Assembly (NCBI RefSeq): GCF_023502235.1
Contig: NZ_JAMFLY010000002.1
Location: forward strand, 885,667 to 949,666
DNA: 64,000 nt
Reading direction: 5' to 3'
DNA from: Flagellimonas myxillae
GTDB lineage: Bacteria; Bacteroidota; Bacteroidia; Flavobacteriales; Flavobacteriaceae
Below the pieces are notes generated by a model, which worked only from the letters and a program-made list of their open reading frames with translations, was not told the origin of the DNA and searched no databases. The position numbers were made by a program, and so were the translations under genes. Positions 25,531 through 36,570 of the stretch are shown piece by piece; position 1 is the stretch's first letter, and each line of letters begins with the position of its first letter.

Positions 25531-27831
25531 ATGAGCAAAAAAAAACACAGGAGGGAAGCTCTATTATATCACGCTAAGCCCCAACCCGGAAAAATTAAGG
25601 TTGTTCCCACAAAACCTTATGCCACACAACGCGATTTGGCCTTGGCCTATTCCCCAGGTGTGGCCGAACCCTGTTTGGAAATTGAAAAGAACAAGGATGA
25701 CGTTTACCGCTACACGGCTAAAGGCAATATTGTTGCGGTAATTTCCAATGGAACAGCGGTTTTGGGATTGGGAAATATTGGCCCGGAGGCTTCCAAGCCT
25801 GTAATGGAGGGAAAAAGTCTACTCTTTAAGATTTTTGCTGATATCGACGGTATCGATATTGAATTGGATACGGAGGATGTAGAGAAGTTTATCGAAACCG
25901 TAAAGACCATAGCGCCCACTTTTGGGGGTATCAACTTGGAGGATATCAAAGCTCCGGAGGCCTTTGAAATAGAAAGGCGCCTAAAGGAGGAATTGGATAT
26001 CCCAGTGATGCATGATGACCAACATGGCACTGCTATTATTTCTGCGGCCGCTTTGTTGAATGCCCTGGAAATCACCCACAAAAAAATTGACGAGGTAAAG
26101 ATCGTAGTTAGCGGGGCCGGTGCTGCCGCTGTATCTTGTACCCGCTTGTATAAGGCCTTTGGTGCTAGTGCGGAAAACATTGTGATGTTGGATAGCAAAG
26201 GGGTTATCCGTAAGGACAGGGAAAACCTGTCCCAGGAAAAGATGGAATTTGCCACAGCCAGAAAAATTGACACGCTGGAAGAGGCCATGAAGGACGCAGA
26301 TGTCTTTATTGGATTGTCCATCGCCAATATCCTTAGCGCCGAAATGTTGAGCTCTATGGCGAAAGACCCCATTGTTTTTGCAATGGCAAATCCCGATCCT
26401 GAGATAGAGTATGGTCTTGCCTGTAGCACAAGAAAAGACATTATTATGGCCACTGGGCGTTCGGACCATCCCAATCAGGTGAACAATGTTCTTGGGTTCC
26501 CGTTTATATTTCGAGGGGCATTGGATGTAAGGGCGACTAAGATAAATGAAGAGATGAAAATGGCAGCGGTTCGTGCCTTGGCCGATTTAACACGTGAACC
26601 GGTTCCTGAGCAGGTGAACATTGCCTACGATACAACACGCCTGGCCTTTGGGAAGGATTACATTATTCCCAAACCCTTTGACCCCAGATTGATCACCAAG
26701 ATTCCACCAGCGGTTGCCAAGGCGGCAATGGAAAGTGGCGTTGCCAAGGCCCCAATCCAGGATTGGAAAAAATACGAGGAGGAACTTTACCAACGTTCCG
26801 GCAACGATAACAAGGCAGTGCGATTGATGCACAACCGGGCACGGGTTAACCCAAAACGCATTGTTTTTGCGGAAGCCGAACTTTTGGATGTGATGAAGGC
26901 CGCTCAGATCGTTCATGAGGAAGGTATTGCCATTCCGATTTTGCTAGGGAATAGGGAGATCATCGAAGGATTAAAAAAAGAATTGGATTTTGATGCAGAA
27001 GTTGAGATCATCGATCCAAGGTCTGATGAGTCCAAGGAAATAAGAACGCGCTATGCCATGAAGCTCTGGGAATCCAGAAAGCGAAAAGGCGAGACCCAAT
27101 ATAGTGCCCGTATCAATATGGGCAAGCGAAACTATTTTGGGGCCATGATGCTCTTGGAAGGTGATGCCGATGGGATGATATCCGGGTATTCCAGGGCCTA
27201 TCCCAAGGTCTTAAAACCTGTGTTTGAAGTATTGGGACGCGCTAAAGGAGTGAAAAATGCTTCGACGGTCAATATCATGATCACCGACCGGGGCCCTTTA
27301 TTTTTGGCGGATACCTCCATCAATGTGGATCCCAATGCCGAGGAATTGGCAGAAATAGCGCTAATGACTGCGAATGTGGCCAGTACATTTGGTTTCAATC
27401 CGGTGACCGCTTTGTTGTCTTATGCCAACTATGGTTCATCCAGCCACCCCAATGCCCAAAAAGTGAGGGAGGCCGTTCGAATTTTGCATGAAAACAATCC
27501 TGACTTAGTGGTTGATGGCGAGATTCAGACCGATTTTGCCCTTGATCAGGAATTGTGCCATAACAATTTCCCATTTTCCAAATTGGCCGGGAAAAAGGTA
27601 AATACGCTTATTTTTCCAAACCTCGATTCAGCAAACATTACGTACAAGCTTTTAAAGGGACTTCATAATGCGGAATCCATTGGCCCGATCATGGTAGGTT
27701 TGCGAAGGGCAGCGCATATTTTGCAGCTGGGAGCCAGCGTTGATGAGATGGTGAATATGGCCGCTGTTGCCGTAATTGATGCCCAAGAGCGTGAAAAACG
27801 AAAAAAGGCCCATATGCATTCGGAAGAATAA
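25531..27831 (+). CDS. maeB: NADP-dependent malic enzyme (MaeB type, with phosphotransacetylase-like domain)
   Basis: Malic enzyme converts malate and NADP to pyruvate, CO2 and NADPH. The 766-residue protein is the large bacterial type. The malic domain (about 1-430) shows LAYSPGVAEPC, VMHDDQHGTAI and the nucleotide-binding VVSGAGAAAVS. A C-terminal phosphotransacetylase-like domain (about 435-766) shows ILLGNREII, ADGMISGY and SSHPNAQKVREA. In this class the second domain is regulatory (acetyl-CoA binding) rather than catalytic. The ATG at 25531 starts MSKKKHRREALLYH, as in the family. Confidence 0.95.
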   Translation: MSKKKHRREALLYHAKPQPGKIKVVPTKPYATQRDLALAYSPGVAEPCLEIEKNKDDVYRYTAKGNIVAVISNGTAVLGLGNIGPEASKPVMEGKSLLFKIFADIDGIDIELDTEDVEKFIETVKTIAPTFGGINLEDIKAPEAFEIERRLKEELDIPVMHDDQHGTAIISAAALLNALEITHKKIDEVKIVVSGAGAAAVSCTRLYKAFGASAENIVMLDSKGVIRKDRENLSQEKMEFATARKIDTLEEAMKDADVFIGLSIANILSAEMLSSMAKDPIVFAMANPDPEIEYGLACSTRKDIIMATGRSDHPNQVNNVLGFPFIFRGALDVRATKINEEMKMAAVRALADLTREPVPEQVNIAYDTTRLAFGKDYIIPKPFDPRLITKIPPAVAKAAMESGVAKAPIQDWKKYEEELYQRSGNDNKAVRLMHNRARVNPKRIVFAEAELLDVMKAAQIVHEEGIAIPILLGNREIIEGLKKELDFDAEVEIIDPRSDESKEIRTRYAMKLWESRKRKGETQYSARINMGKRNYFGAMMLLEGDADGMISGYSRAYPKVLKPVFEVLGRAKGVKNASTVNIMITDRGPLFLADTSINVDPNAEELAEIALMTANVASTFGFNPVTALLSYANYGSSSHPNAQKVREAVRILHENNPDLVVDGEIQTDFALDQELCHNNFPFSKLAGKKVNTLIFPNLDSANITYKLLKGLHNAESIGPIMVGLRRAAHILQLGASVDEMVNMAAVAVIDAQEREKRKKAHMHSEE

Positions 27832-27895
27832 AATGCCTAAATTCCCAAAGCCAAACTCTAAAGGTCGAATAATCCAATAATCCAACTATTTAGGA

Positions 27896-28477
27896 ATGAT
27901 TACCCATTTATCCGGAAAACTGGTCGAAAAAAATCCAACTTATGTTATTGTTGAATGCAACGGGGTAGGTTATTTTTTGAATATTTCCCTTCATACGTTT
28001 TCACTGATAAAGGATGAAGAAAGCATTCGACTTTTTACCCATTTGCAGGTCAAAGAGGACTCCCATACCCTTTTTGGATTTGTGGAAAAAGCGGAGCGCG
28101 AAATATTTCGTCTTTTGATATCTGTTTCCGGTATTGGGGCAAGCACTGCACGGACGATGTTGTCCTCTCTTTCCCCTACCCAAGTTCGGGATGCCATAGC
28201 CAATGGAGATGTCCCTTCCATACAGGCAATCAAGGGGATAGGGGCCAAAACTGCCCAACGGGTTATTTTGGATTTAAAAGACAAGATTTTAAAAGTCTAC
28301 GATATAGGAGAAGTTTCCCTTCAATGGAACAATACTAGCAAAGAAGAAGCGTTATCTGCTTTAGAGGTTCTTGGTTTTGTCAGAAGGCAATCGGAAAAGG
28401 TTGTCGACAAGGTACTGGCCGAGGATTCTACGTTAAGCGTTGAGGACATTATTAAACTGGCGCTGAAAAATTTGTAA
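27896..28477 (+). CDS. ruvA: Holliday junction branch migration protein RuvA
   Basis: RuvA binds the four-way junction as a tetramer and loads RuvB. The 193-residue protein has the OB-fold N-terminus (MITHLSGKLVEKNPTYVIVE), helix-hairpin-helix segments ISVSGIGASTARTML and IKGIGAKTAQRVILDLKDK, and a C-terminal domain III for contact with RuvB. Length is typical. It is followed by sprA within 26 bp, a gene pair common in Flavobacteriia. Confidence 0.97.
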   Translation: MITHLSGKLVEKNPTYVIVECNGVGYFLNISLHTFSLIKDEESIRLFTHLQVKEDSHTLFGFVEKAEREIFRLLISVSGIGASTARTMLSSLSPTQVRDAIANGDVPSIQAIKGIGAKTAQRVILDLKDKILKVYDIGEVSLQWNNTSKEEALSALEVLGFVRRQSEKVVDKVLAEDSTLSVEDIIKLALKNL

Positions 28478-28503
28478 CTAGTTTGAAAAGAGGGGCAAAA
28501 CCG

Positions 28504-31500
28504 ATGCTTAGATCGAATAGATTTAAGTACTTTTTCTTTTATATATGTTTTCTGATGGCCGCTACCACCATGGGCCAGGAAACTACCGAGCAGGTACAGG
28601 ACTCCGTTAAAACGGGTGTTGCCCTTGGTAGGCTCATATTGGAAAACCCCAATAGCATTATAGCCAAGTACACTTACGACCCCAACCTGGACCGGTATAT
28701 CTATACGGAGAGTGTTGGCGATTTTGATATTTCACACCCCATCATCCTCACTCCAGATCAGTATTTCGATTTGGTCCGAAAGGAGCAGATGAAGTCTTAC
28801 TTTAAGGAAAAAATAGACGCCTTTTCAGGAAAAAAGGAGGGAGCTGAAGAAGCCCGTCGAAATTTGCTTCCGAATTTCTATGTCAACAGCAATTTCTTTG
28901 AATCCATATTTGGCGGAAATACAATTGAAGTGATTCCGCAAGGTTCTGTGGCCATGGACCTCGGGATTTTATGGCAGAAGAACGACAATCCCGCACTTTC
29001 CCCTAGAAATAGGACCAATCTCTCGTTCGACTTTGATCAGCGGATCAGTTTAAGTCTTTTGGGTAAGGTGGGGGAGCGGCTCCAAGTAACCGCAAACTAC
29101 GATACGGAAGCTGTATTCGATTTTCAGAACCTGGTAAAACTGGATTATACGCCAACTGAGGACGATATACTTAGAAAAATTGAAGTAGGTAATGTAAACA
29201 TGCCCCTCAATAGTTCACTGATTACCGGTGCCCAAAGTCTTTTTGGGGTAAAAACACAGCTTCAGTTTGGAAAAACCTCGGTCACCGCCGTGTTCTCCGA
29301 ACAACGCTCCCAGAACAACACCGTAGTTGCCCAAGGTGGAGGTACACTAAATGAATTTTCGTTGACCGCCTTGGACTATGATGAGGACAAGCACTTTTTC
29401 TTGGCCCAGTATTTTAGGGACAACTACGATCGCGCACTCGCCAACTACCCCTTTATAAGAAGTGAAGTACAAATAACCCGTTTGGAAGTCTGGGTAACCA
29501 ATCGGAACCAACAAACCTTGAACGTAAGGAATGTGGTGGCGATTCAGGATTTGGGAGAGTCGGAAACGGGCCAAAACGGGAATGAAAAAACCAGGATTGG
29601 ATTGGAAGGTGGCGCCCCCGCAGGCTTTTTTAATCTTTTTGGAAACAATGTGCCCCCACAGAACGGGGCAAACGACTTTGATCCAAACCAAATTGGAACC
29701 GGTGCCCTTACCGATGCCATCCGTGATATTGCTACTGTGGAGCAGGGATTCAATGTTCCCGGATATCCAGTAAACCAAGGATTTGATTATGCCATTCTTG
29801 AAAATGCAAGAAAGTTGGATCCAGTTAGGGACTATCAATTTGATTCACAATTGGGATATATCTCCCTTAATCAACGGTTGAGCAATGATGAGGTGTTGGG
29901 AGTTGCTTTTCAATACACCATTGGCGACCAGGTATACCAAGTTGGGGAATTTGCCAACGGTGGAGTTGATGCGACAACCGTAACCGGAGGTGTAAACCCG
30001 ATTATCGAGAACAATACCCTTATACTAAAACTACTCAAGAGTAATATCACCAACGTGGAAGATCCCATTTGGGATTTGATGATGAAGAACATTTATGCCA
30101 CTGGTGCATTTCAGTTGAGCCAAGAAGATTTTAAACTAAATATCCTCTATTCGGACCCTACACCGAGAAACTACATAACCCCTGTAGACCCCAATGCGGG
30201 TTGGCCGACAGGCTTGGAGGAACGTATCCTTATTGATGTGTTCAATTTGGACCGTTTGAACATTTATAACGATGTGCAGCCGGGAGGGGATGGTTTCTTC
30301 GATTATGTCCCTGGAATTACGGTGGATACCCAGAGTGGGCGAATCATTTTTACCAAGGTCGAACCCTTTGGGCAATTTTTGTTCAACGAATTGGGCGGTG
30401 GTACCTATGATGTGGAAAACGACCAAGGATATAACGTAAATCAGCAGCGTTATGTATTTAGGAACATGTACGCCAAGACCAAGGCAGCCTCGCTTCAGGA
30501 TGCAGAAAAGAATAGGTTCCAAATAAAAGGTCAATATAAATCTGAAGGAAACAATGGGATTCCCATTGGGGCGTTCAATGTGCCTCGAGGTTCGGTACGG
30601 GTAACAGCAGGAGGAAGACAGCTTCAGGAGGGCATAGATTATACAGTGAATTACCAAGCAGGTACGGTCCAGATTTTGGACCCGAGCTTGGCAGCCTCCA
30701 ATACTCCCATCAATATATCTGTGGAAAACAATGCCGTTTTTGGACAGCAGACCAGAAGATTTACCGGGGTAAATGTAGAGCACAAATTCAATGAAAAATT
30801 TGTATTGGGAGGTACGGTTCTCAATCTCAATGAGCGACCGCTTACCCAAAAATCCAATTTTGGGGTGGAACCCGTGAACAATACGATTTTCGGCCTAAAT
30901 GGAAATTTCAGTACCGAGCTTCCGTTCTTGACCCGATTAGCGAACAAGTTACCGAACATTGACACTGATGTGCCTTCCAACCTGTCCTTACGGGGAGAGG
31001 TGGCCTTTTTGAAGCCCAATTCACCAAAAAATGCAGATTTTCAGGGGGAAACCACCACCTACTTGGATGATTTTGAAGGCGCGCAAGCTTTAATTGATAT
31101 ACGCTCCAGCTTGGGTTGGACCTTGGCGAGTCCGCCAGTGGAATTTTTGCAGGATAGAACGGATATCGATGTTGGTTACGAAAGGGCCAAAATGGCTTGG
31201 TATACCATCGACCCCATATTTTATACCAACCAAAGACCATCTGGAATTTCTGACAATGATATCTCCTTGAACACCACCAGAAGGGTTTTTATCAACGAAA
31301 TATTTACCGAGACCGACATCGCCCAAGGGCAGACACAGGTGCAAGGTACCTTGGATTTGGTTTATTATCCCAACAACAAGGGGCCTTACAATGCAAACCC
31401 CAATTTTGAAACAGAGGCGCCCGGGAATAAATGGGCCGGGATCATGCGTCCGTTGAGCAGTACCAACTTTGAGCAATCGAATGTGGAGTTTGTGCAGTTC

Positions 31501-34500
31501 TGGGTGCTGGACCCTTATTTTGATGGGGAAACCACGGATGCCAACGTCGGGGAATTGGTAATCAACCTTGGAAATATCTCTGAAGATATCTTGAAGGATG
31601 GCCGGAAACAATATGAAAATGGACTGCCGGCAAGCACCAATAATGAAATCCCAAGGACCACTATTTGGGGGCAAGTACCTTCAACGCAATCCTTGGTTTA
31701 TGCCTTTGATGCGGATGAAAACAATCGAACCTTACAAGATGTGGGGCTGGATGGTCTGAATGATACGGATGAAGTATCAATATACAACGGGCCTAGTGAA
31801 GACCCTGCCTTGGACAATTATCAGTATTATCTCAATAGGGATGGAAGTATTTTGGAACGCTATTTTGATTTCAACAATCCAGATGGGAACTCACCCGTGG
31901 CGGTAACCAATACCAACCGTGGGTCCACCACACTTCCAGATGTTGAGGATATAGACCGTGACCTTACTATGAACACGGTGAATAGTTATTTCGAATATAG
32001 AATCCAGATCAGACCCAATACTACAATCAATGATCAGTACGTGACCGATATTCGCCAAGGATCAACACCGGATCTTCCAAATGGAACCCAGTTAAACCGA
32101 AGATGGATCCAGTATAAGATTCCTTTGAATGATATTTGTAATGATTGTAGGATTGGAGGGATTCAGGATTTCCGCTCCATGAGTTTTATGCGGATGTACA
32201 TGACTGGATTTACGGATGACATTGTACTTCGTTTTGCTACTTTGGATTTGGTCCGCGGGGATTGGAGAACATATACCAACTCTTTGGAATCCAACAATGA
32301 TGACCCTTCCGATGATGACACGATAATTGATGTGAACACGGTGAACATTGAGGAGAATTTTGGCCGACAGCCCATTCCCTATGTCTTGCCTCCTGGGGTG
32401 GTTAGGGAACAATTGAACAATAACAACACCATTATCCGTCAGAACGAGCAATCCTTATCGTTTGTTGTGGAAAACCTACAGCCAGAGGATTCAAGAGGGG
32501 TGTTTAAAAACGTGAACATTGATGTTAGGCAGTACGAGCGTATTAAAATGTTCATGCACGCAGAAAAAATCTTGAATGCGGATTACTCTGATGCCGATAC
32601 CCCCTTAGTTGGTTTCCTTCGGATTGGAACGGACTTTTCGGAAAACTTTTACCAGATAGAACTTCCGCTGCAATTCACACCCTTTAACGTTACATCGGCC
32701 GATGAAATTTGGCCAGATGTAAACCAAATTAATATTGCCCTAAGTGATTTGAACAAGGTGAAATCCAGGGGAATAGCGGAACAGACCTTAAATGAAATCA
32801 ACTACTACGAAATTGTCGATGGTGAAGCAGTTCCTGTGGACGAGTTTGCCACTCATAACCTAGGAACCCTACGAATCGGAATCAAGGGTAATCCTTCCTT
32901 GGGTAGTATCCGTGGGATGATGGTCGGTATTAAGAACGTTGATGAATTCCCGGCACGAGGTGAAGTTTGGTTCAACGAACTTCGATTGGCCGGACTCGAC
33001 AACAATGGGGGCTGGGCAGCGATTGCCGCCTTGGACGCCAACATGGCCGATTTCGCGAATGTTACTGCTACGGGCAGCAAAAGCACCTCAGGTTTTGGTT
33101 CAATTGATCAAATGCCCAATGAACGTTCCAGGGAAGATGCTGTTTCTTACGATGTGGTTACGAATGTGAACGTAGGCCAACTGCTTCCCCAAAAATGGGG
33201 GGTGCAAATCCCTTTCAACTATGGGATATCCGAAACGCTGATCACCCCGGAGTTTGATCCTGTATATGACGATTTAAAACTGGACGACCGAATCGCAGCA
33301 GCCCCAGAAACTTCCACAGATGGAACACCAACAAAAGATGAAATAAGGGAACAGGCCGAGGACTATACCAAAAGGAGAAGTATCAATTTAATTGGGGTTC
33401 GCAAGAACCGTGGGCCAGAGGCCAAGGAAAATTTCTTCGATGTGGAGAACTTTACCTTCAATTACTCCTACAACGAAACCAACCATAGGGATTTTGAAGT
33501 GGCCGAGCTAAGGGATCAAAATGTGACCACGGGCTTTGTGTACAACCACAATTTTAAGCCTGCCCCACTTGCGCCTTTTGCCAAAAACGATTCCCTGTTG
33601 GTCGGCAAATATTGGCAATGGCTCAAAGAGCTCAATTTTAATCTGTTGCCTACTAGTTTATCGGTGAATGCCAATTACAACCGTTCGTTCAACCAGCAGC
33701 GCTTTAGGGATGTTTTGGAGCCGGGGGTAGATGCGTTGGCGTTACCGCTTTTGCAACAACGAAATTATCTGTTCAACTGGCAGTACACCTTGAATTACAG
33801 TATCAGCAAATCCCTGCGATTGAACCTTACGGGGTCCAACAACAATATTGTCCGTAACTATTTCAATATGGATGATGACCCCGATTCAGGAATTAATGAA
33901 ACCTTGGATCTATGGGATGGGTTTTTCGATATCGGGGAGCCCAATCGACATCAGCAAAACATGCAGTTGAACTATGATCTGCCGTTCAACAAGTTTCCGT
34001 TCCTGAATTTCATCAATGCCCAATACAGCTATACGAGTAATTTTGATTGGCAAAGGGGAGGGGATGCCTTGGCCGAGGTGGCGCAAGAAGCCCTGAATGA
34101 TCCAAATGCCCAAATCAACACGGTTCAGAATGCCAGTACCCATAATTTGACCGCCAATTTGAGCATGCAACGTTTGTATGACTTTTTGGGCCTAAAGAAA
34201 CGGGATGGAAAAGTTACGGCTGCCGAGGTCCGTCAACGAAGGGACAAGGCCGGAAATCCCGCTTCTGGGGATACTGACGAAAAACCGCCCAAGAAAACTG
34301 GCAAGGGCTTCAATACCTTGGTGGATTTCCTAACCATGGTAAAGCGGGTCAATGTAAATTACGGCAGAAACAGCGGAACGGTGCTTCCGGGATATACCCA
34401 ATCCATAGGTTTTATTGGTACCACAAGGCCGACTTTGGGCTTTGTTTTTGGAAGCCAGTCCGATATACGGTTCGAAGCGGCCCGAAGAGGTTGGTTAACC

Positions 34501-35643
34501 AACTTTTCCGAGTTCAATTCCCAATACATGAGGAACACCAACCGTCAACTTAACATTACGGCGACGGCCCAACCCACCCAAGATTTGACCATAGACTTGT
34601 CTGCCGATCGTTTGTTGACCACCAGTTCACAAGAAAACTATAGTCCGGATGACTGGATTAATGGAGCATCTGGTTTAGTCAATTCATTAGGGAACTTTAG
34701 TATTTCAACCATGATGATTGGAACAATTTTTAACAAGAGCGATGAATTTGATTCCAAGACATTTGAGCAATTTAAAGCAAATCGAATCACCATAGCCAAT
34801 AGGTTGGTATCCGATAGAAACAAAAACCCAGGAACCCCTGATGCGGATGGTTTTCCACAGCCTTATGGTAAAACCCAACAGGAGGTTTTGCTACCGGCCT
34901 TTTTTGCGGCCTATACAGGGCAGGATGCGAACCGGGTAAACCTGGATACCTATCGGGAAATTCCTATTCCCAACTGGAATGTGAAGTACACCGGACTTAT
35001 GAAGAACCGTTGGTTCAAGAAGAAATTCAAGCGTTTTTCATTGAGTCATGGGTATCGTGCGTCTTATAGCGTCAATTCCATCCAACGAAACTTAGAGAGG
35101 GAAAACACTCTTACCGATCCTGAAACTGATGACCTTTTACCAGAAGATATTATTAGCAATGTGGTGCTGAACGATGAGTTCAATCCATTGGTCAGGGTAG
35201 ATTTTGAAATGAAAAATTCCTTTAGCTTTTTGGCCGAAGTACGGACGGATAGGGTGCTTACCTTGAGCTTCGACAACAATCTGATGACCGAGATCAACGG
35301 AAAGGAATATACCTTGGGCTTGGGGTACCGATTCAAGGATGTGAAGTTTGTGACCAACATTGGAGGGGAGCGAACGCGCCTTAAAGGAGATTTGAACCTG
35401 AAGGCGGATCTATCCCTACGGGACAACATCACCATCATCCGAAATTTGGATATCGACAACAACCAGATTACTTCCGGTCAAAAATTGGCATCACTAAAAT
35501 TTACCGCGGATTATGCCCTTAGCAAGAGTTTGAACGCCCTGTTCTTCTACGATCATTCCTTTTCCAAATTTGCGGTTTCCACTGCGTTTCCCCAGACCAC
35601 CATCAATACCGGATTCACTCTTCGATATAACTTTGGCAACTAA
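28504..35643 (+). CDS. sprA: T9SS outer-membrane translocon SprA
   Basis: SprA (Sov in Porphyromonas) is the very large beta-barrel channel of the type IX secretion system, through which adhesins and enzymes reach the surface; in many relatives it is needed for gliding. With 2379 residues it matches the expected size of about 2400. It has a signal peptide ending TMGQ, long stretches of beta-strand repeats and several family-like segments (for example NFEFSYNE-like FNFNYSYNE pattern near 1660 and WFKKKFKRFSLSHGYR near 2180), and ends in TGFTLRYNFGN with a terminal aromatic-rich strand. A TTG at 28483 would add seven residues; the ATG at 28504 is preferred as start of the signal peptide. Confidence 0.95.
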   Translation: MLRSNRFKYFFFYICFLMAATTMGQETTEQVQDSVKTGVALGRLILENPNSIIAKYTYDPNLDRYIYTESVGDFDISHPIILTPDQYFDLVRKEQMKSYFKEKIDAFSGKKEGAEEARRNLLPNFYVNSNFFESIFGGNTIEVIPQGSVAMDLGILWQKNDNPALSPRNRTNLSFDFDQRISLSLLGKVGERLQVTANYDTEAVFDFQNLVKLDYTPTEDDILRKIEVGNVNMPLNSSLITGAQSLFGVKTQLQFGKTSVTAVFSEQRSQNNTVVAQGGGTLNEFSLTALDYDEDKHFFLAQYFRDNYDRALANYPFIRSEVQITRLEVWVTNRNQQTLNVRNVVAIQDLGESETGQNGNEKTRIGLEGGAPAGFFNLFGNNVPPQNGANDFDPNQIGTGALTDAIRDIATVEQGFNVPGYPVNQGFDYAILENARKLDPVRDYQFDSQLGYISLNQRLSNDEVLGVAFQYTIGDQVYQVGEFANGGVDATTVTGGVNPIIENNTLILKLLKSNITNVEDPIWDLMMKNIYATGAFQLSQEDFKLNILYSDPTPRNYITPVDPNAGWPTGLEERILIDVFNLDRLNIYNDVQPGGDGFFDYVPGITVDTQSGRIIFTKVEPFGQFLFNELGGGTYDVENDQGYNVNQQRYVFRNMYAKTKAASLQDAEKNRFQIKGQYKSEGNNGIPIGAFNVPRGSVRVTAGGRQLQEGIDYTVNYQAGTVQILDPSLAASNTPINISVENNAVFGQQTRRFTGVNVEHKFNEKFVLGGTVLNLNERPLTQKSNFGVEPVNNTIFGLNGNFSTELPFLTRLANKLPNIDTDVPSNLSLRGEVAFLKPNSPKNADFQGETTTYLDDFEGAQALIDIRSSLGWTLASPPVEFLQDRTDIDVGYERAKMAWYTIDPIFYTNQRPSGISDNDISLNTTRRVFINEIFTETDIAQGQTQVQGTLDLVYYPNNKGPYNANPNFETEAPGNKWAGIMRPLSSTNFEQSNVEFVQFWVLDPYFDGETTDANVGELVINLGNISEDILKDGRKQYENGLPASTNNEIPRTTIWGQVPSTQSLVYAFDADENNRTLQDVGLDGLNDTDEVSIYNGPSEDPALDNYQYYLNRDGSILERYFDFNNPDGNSPVAVTNTNRGSTTLPDVEDIDRDLTMNTVNSYFEYRIQIRPNTTINDQYVTDIRQGSTPDLPNGTQLNRRWIQYKIPLNDICNDCRIGGIQDFRSMSFMRMYMTGFTDDIVLRFATLDLVRGDWRTYTNSLESNNDDPSDDDTIIDVNTVNIEENFGRQPIPYVLPPGVVREQLNNNNTIIRQNEQSLSFVVENLQPEDSRGVFKNVNIDVRQYERIKMFMHAEKILNADYSDADTPLVGFLRIGTDFSENFYQIELPLQFTPFNVTSADEIWPDVNQINIALSDLNKVKSRGIAEQTLNEINYYEIVDGEAVPVDEFATHNLGTLRIGIKGNPSLGSIRGMMVGIKNVDEFPARGEVWFNELRLAGLDNNGGWAAIAALDANMADFANVTATGSKSTSGFGSIDQMPNERSREDAVSYDVVTNVNVGQLLPQKWGVQIPFNYGISETLITPEFDPVYDDLKLDDRIAAAPETSTDGTPTKDEIREQAEDYTKRRSINLIGVRKNRGPEAKENFFDVENFTFNYSYNETNHRDFEVAELRDQNVTTGFVYNHNFKPAPLAPFAKNDSLLVGKYWQWLKELNFNLLPTSLSVNANYNRSFNQQRFRDVLEPGVDALALPLLQQRNYLFNWQYTLNYSISKSLRLNLTGSNNNIVRNYFNMDDDPDSGINETLDLWDGFFDIGEPNRHQQNMQLNYDLPFNKFPFLNFINAQYSYTSNFDWQRGGDALAEVAQEALNDPNAQINTVQNASTHNLTANLSMQRLYDFLGLKKRDGKVTAAEVRQRRDKAGNPASGDTDEKPPKKTGKGFNTLVDFLTMVKRVNVNYGRNSGTVLPGYTQSIGFIGTTRPTLGFVFGSQSDIRFEAARRGWLTNFSEFNSQYMRNTNRQLNITATAQPTQDLTIDLSADRLLTTSSQENYSPDDWINGASGLVNSLGNFSISTMMIGTIFNKSDEFDSKTFEQFKANRITIANRLVSDRNKNPGTPDADGFPQPYGKTQQEVLLPAFFAAYTGQDANRVNLDTYREIPIPNWNVKYTGLMKNRWFKKKFKRFSLSHGYRASYSVNSIQRNLERENTLTDPETDDLLPEDIISNVVLNDEFNPLVRVDFEMKNSFSFLAEVRTDRVLTLSFDNNLMTEINGKEYTLGLGYRFKDVKFVTNIGGERTRLKGDLNLKADLSLRDNITIIRNLDIDNNQITSGQKLASLKFTADYALSKSLNALFFYDHSFSKFAVSTAFPQTTINTGFTLRYNFGN

Positions 35644-35674
35644 AAAATTATCGTTTGTAACAACGGATAATTTT
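35644..35674 (+). terminator. Probable terminator after sprA
   Basis: An AT-rich inverted repeat (AAAATTATCGTT with AACGGATAATTTT, one bulged G) spans 35644-35674 directly after the sprA stop codon and ends in TTTT. Stability is moderate. Confidence 0.55.
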
Positions 35675-35688
35675 GTTGCATGGATTTT

Positions 35689-35719
35689 TTGAAAAGCAAT
35701 ATCTGATCCGTTACATTTG
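35689..35719 (+). promoter_or_regulatory. Promoter of gcvH
   Basis: TTG (35689-35691, within TTTTTTG) and TACATTTG (35712-35719) are separated by 20 bp, fitting the Bacteroidota promoter. Transcription would start near 35726, about 18 bases before the gcvH ATG. Confidence 0.7.
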
Positions 35720-35743
35720 TCACTGGACTAAAACAAATCGACA

Positions 35744-36124
35744 ATGAATGTACCAGCAGAATTAAAGTACACCAAAGATCATGAATGGATTAAAATTGAC
35801 GGGGATATAGCCACCGTTGGTATTACGGATTTTGCCCAGGGAGAGCTTGGGGATATCGTTTATGTGGAAGTGGAAACCGTTGATGAAACTTTGGATAAGG
35901 AAGAAGTTTTTGGAACTGTGGAGGCCGTTAAAACGGTTTCGGATTTGTTTTTGCCCCTAAGTGGGGAGATTGTTGAGTTCAACGAGGCTTTGGAAGATGA
36001 GCCGGAAAAAGTGAACTCGGACCCCTATGGTGAAGGTTGGATGATCAAGATCAAGATCAGTGATGCCTCCGAAGTGGACGATTTAATGAGCGATGCCGAT
36101 TACAAAGCATTGATCGGTGCTTAA
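35744..36124 (+). CDS. gcvH: Glycine cleavage system H protein
   Basis: GcvH carries the lipoyl arm that shuttles the aminomethyl group between the P, T and L proteins of glycine cleavage. The 126-residue protein opens with [18 protein letters not shown], has the lipoylated lysine K63 in [13 protein letters not shown] and ends with the usual helix. Length is typical. Its stop codon overlaps the GTG start of the VanZ-like gene by 8 bp. Confidence 0.97.
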   Translation: MNVPAELKYTKDHEWIKIDGDIATVGITDFAQGELGDIVYVEVETVDETLDKEEVFGTVEAVKTVSDLFLPLSGEIVEFNEALEDEPEKVNSDPYGEGWMIKIKISDASEVDDLMSDADYKALIGA

Positions 36125-36518
36125 ACGAAATATTTATACCATACTTTTTATAGGCTGGGTTTTGTTTTTAACAACGCTCAGCTTATTTTCTTTTTCGGAC
36201 CTGGATACGGGAACAGTGGATATTCCCTATGCGGATAAGATTACCCATTTTACATTTTATCTCATTTTTTCGGTGGGTGGATGTCTTGCCCTGCGGGAAC
36301 GCACAAAGGGAAATATGGATTTGGGAAAGGCGGTGCAATGGTCGCTTTTTACGGCAATTGCCTATGGTATAATTATTGAGGTTTTACAATACACACTAAC
36401 GGAAGATAGAATGGCCGAATTGGGGGATGTGATTGCCAATACTTTGGGAGCATTTGCAGGAGTTCTCTTAATTAAATGGTATTTTTCCAAAGAAAGGCCG
36501 TTAAAATGGAAATTTTAA
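36117..36518 (+). CDS. VanZ-like family membrane protein
   Basis: A 133-residue integral membrane protein with four hydrophobic segments and the VanZ-like signatures [15 protein letters not shown] and [20 protein letters not shown]. VanZ-like proteins are named after a teicoplanin-resistance gene, but the Bacteroidota members have no proven role and may bind lipids. The start is a GTG inside the end of gcvH, so translation is probably coupled. Confidence 0.85.
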   Translation: MLKRNIYTILFIGWVLFLTTLSLFSFSDLDTGTVDIPYADKITHFTFYLIFSVGGCLALRERTKGNMDLGKAVQWSLFTAIAYGIIIEVLQYTLTEDRMAELGDVIANTLGAFAGVLLIKWYFSKERPLKWKF

Positions 36519-36570
36519 TTGTTTATTTCATCAATTAATAATTAAATTAGCAAACACTAAATTCAGAACG

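Noticed and set aside
25710..26474. Long minus-strand frame inside maeB
   Set aside because: It is a shadow of the malic enzyme frame; its sequence has no domain pattern and it lacks its own upstream signals.
28483..28503. Earlier TTG start of sprA
   Set aside because: It adds seven charged residues before the signal peptide; the ATG at 28504 fits better.
36117..36518. Glycopeptide resistance gene vanZ
   Set aside because: Only the VanZ-like fold is shared; there are no other van genes, and this gene is a usual neighbour of gcvH in this group.
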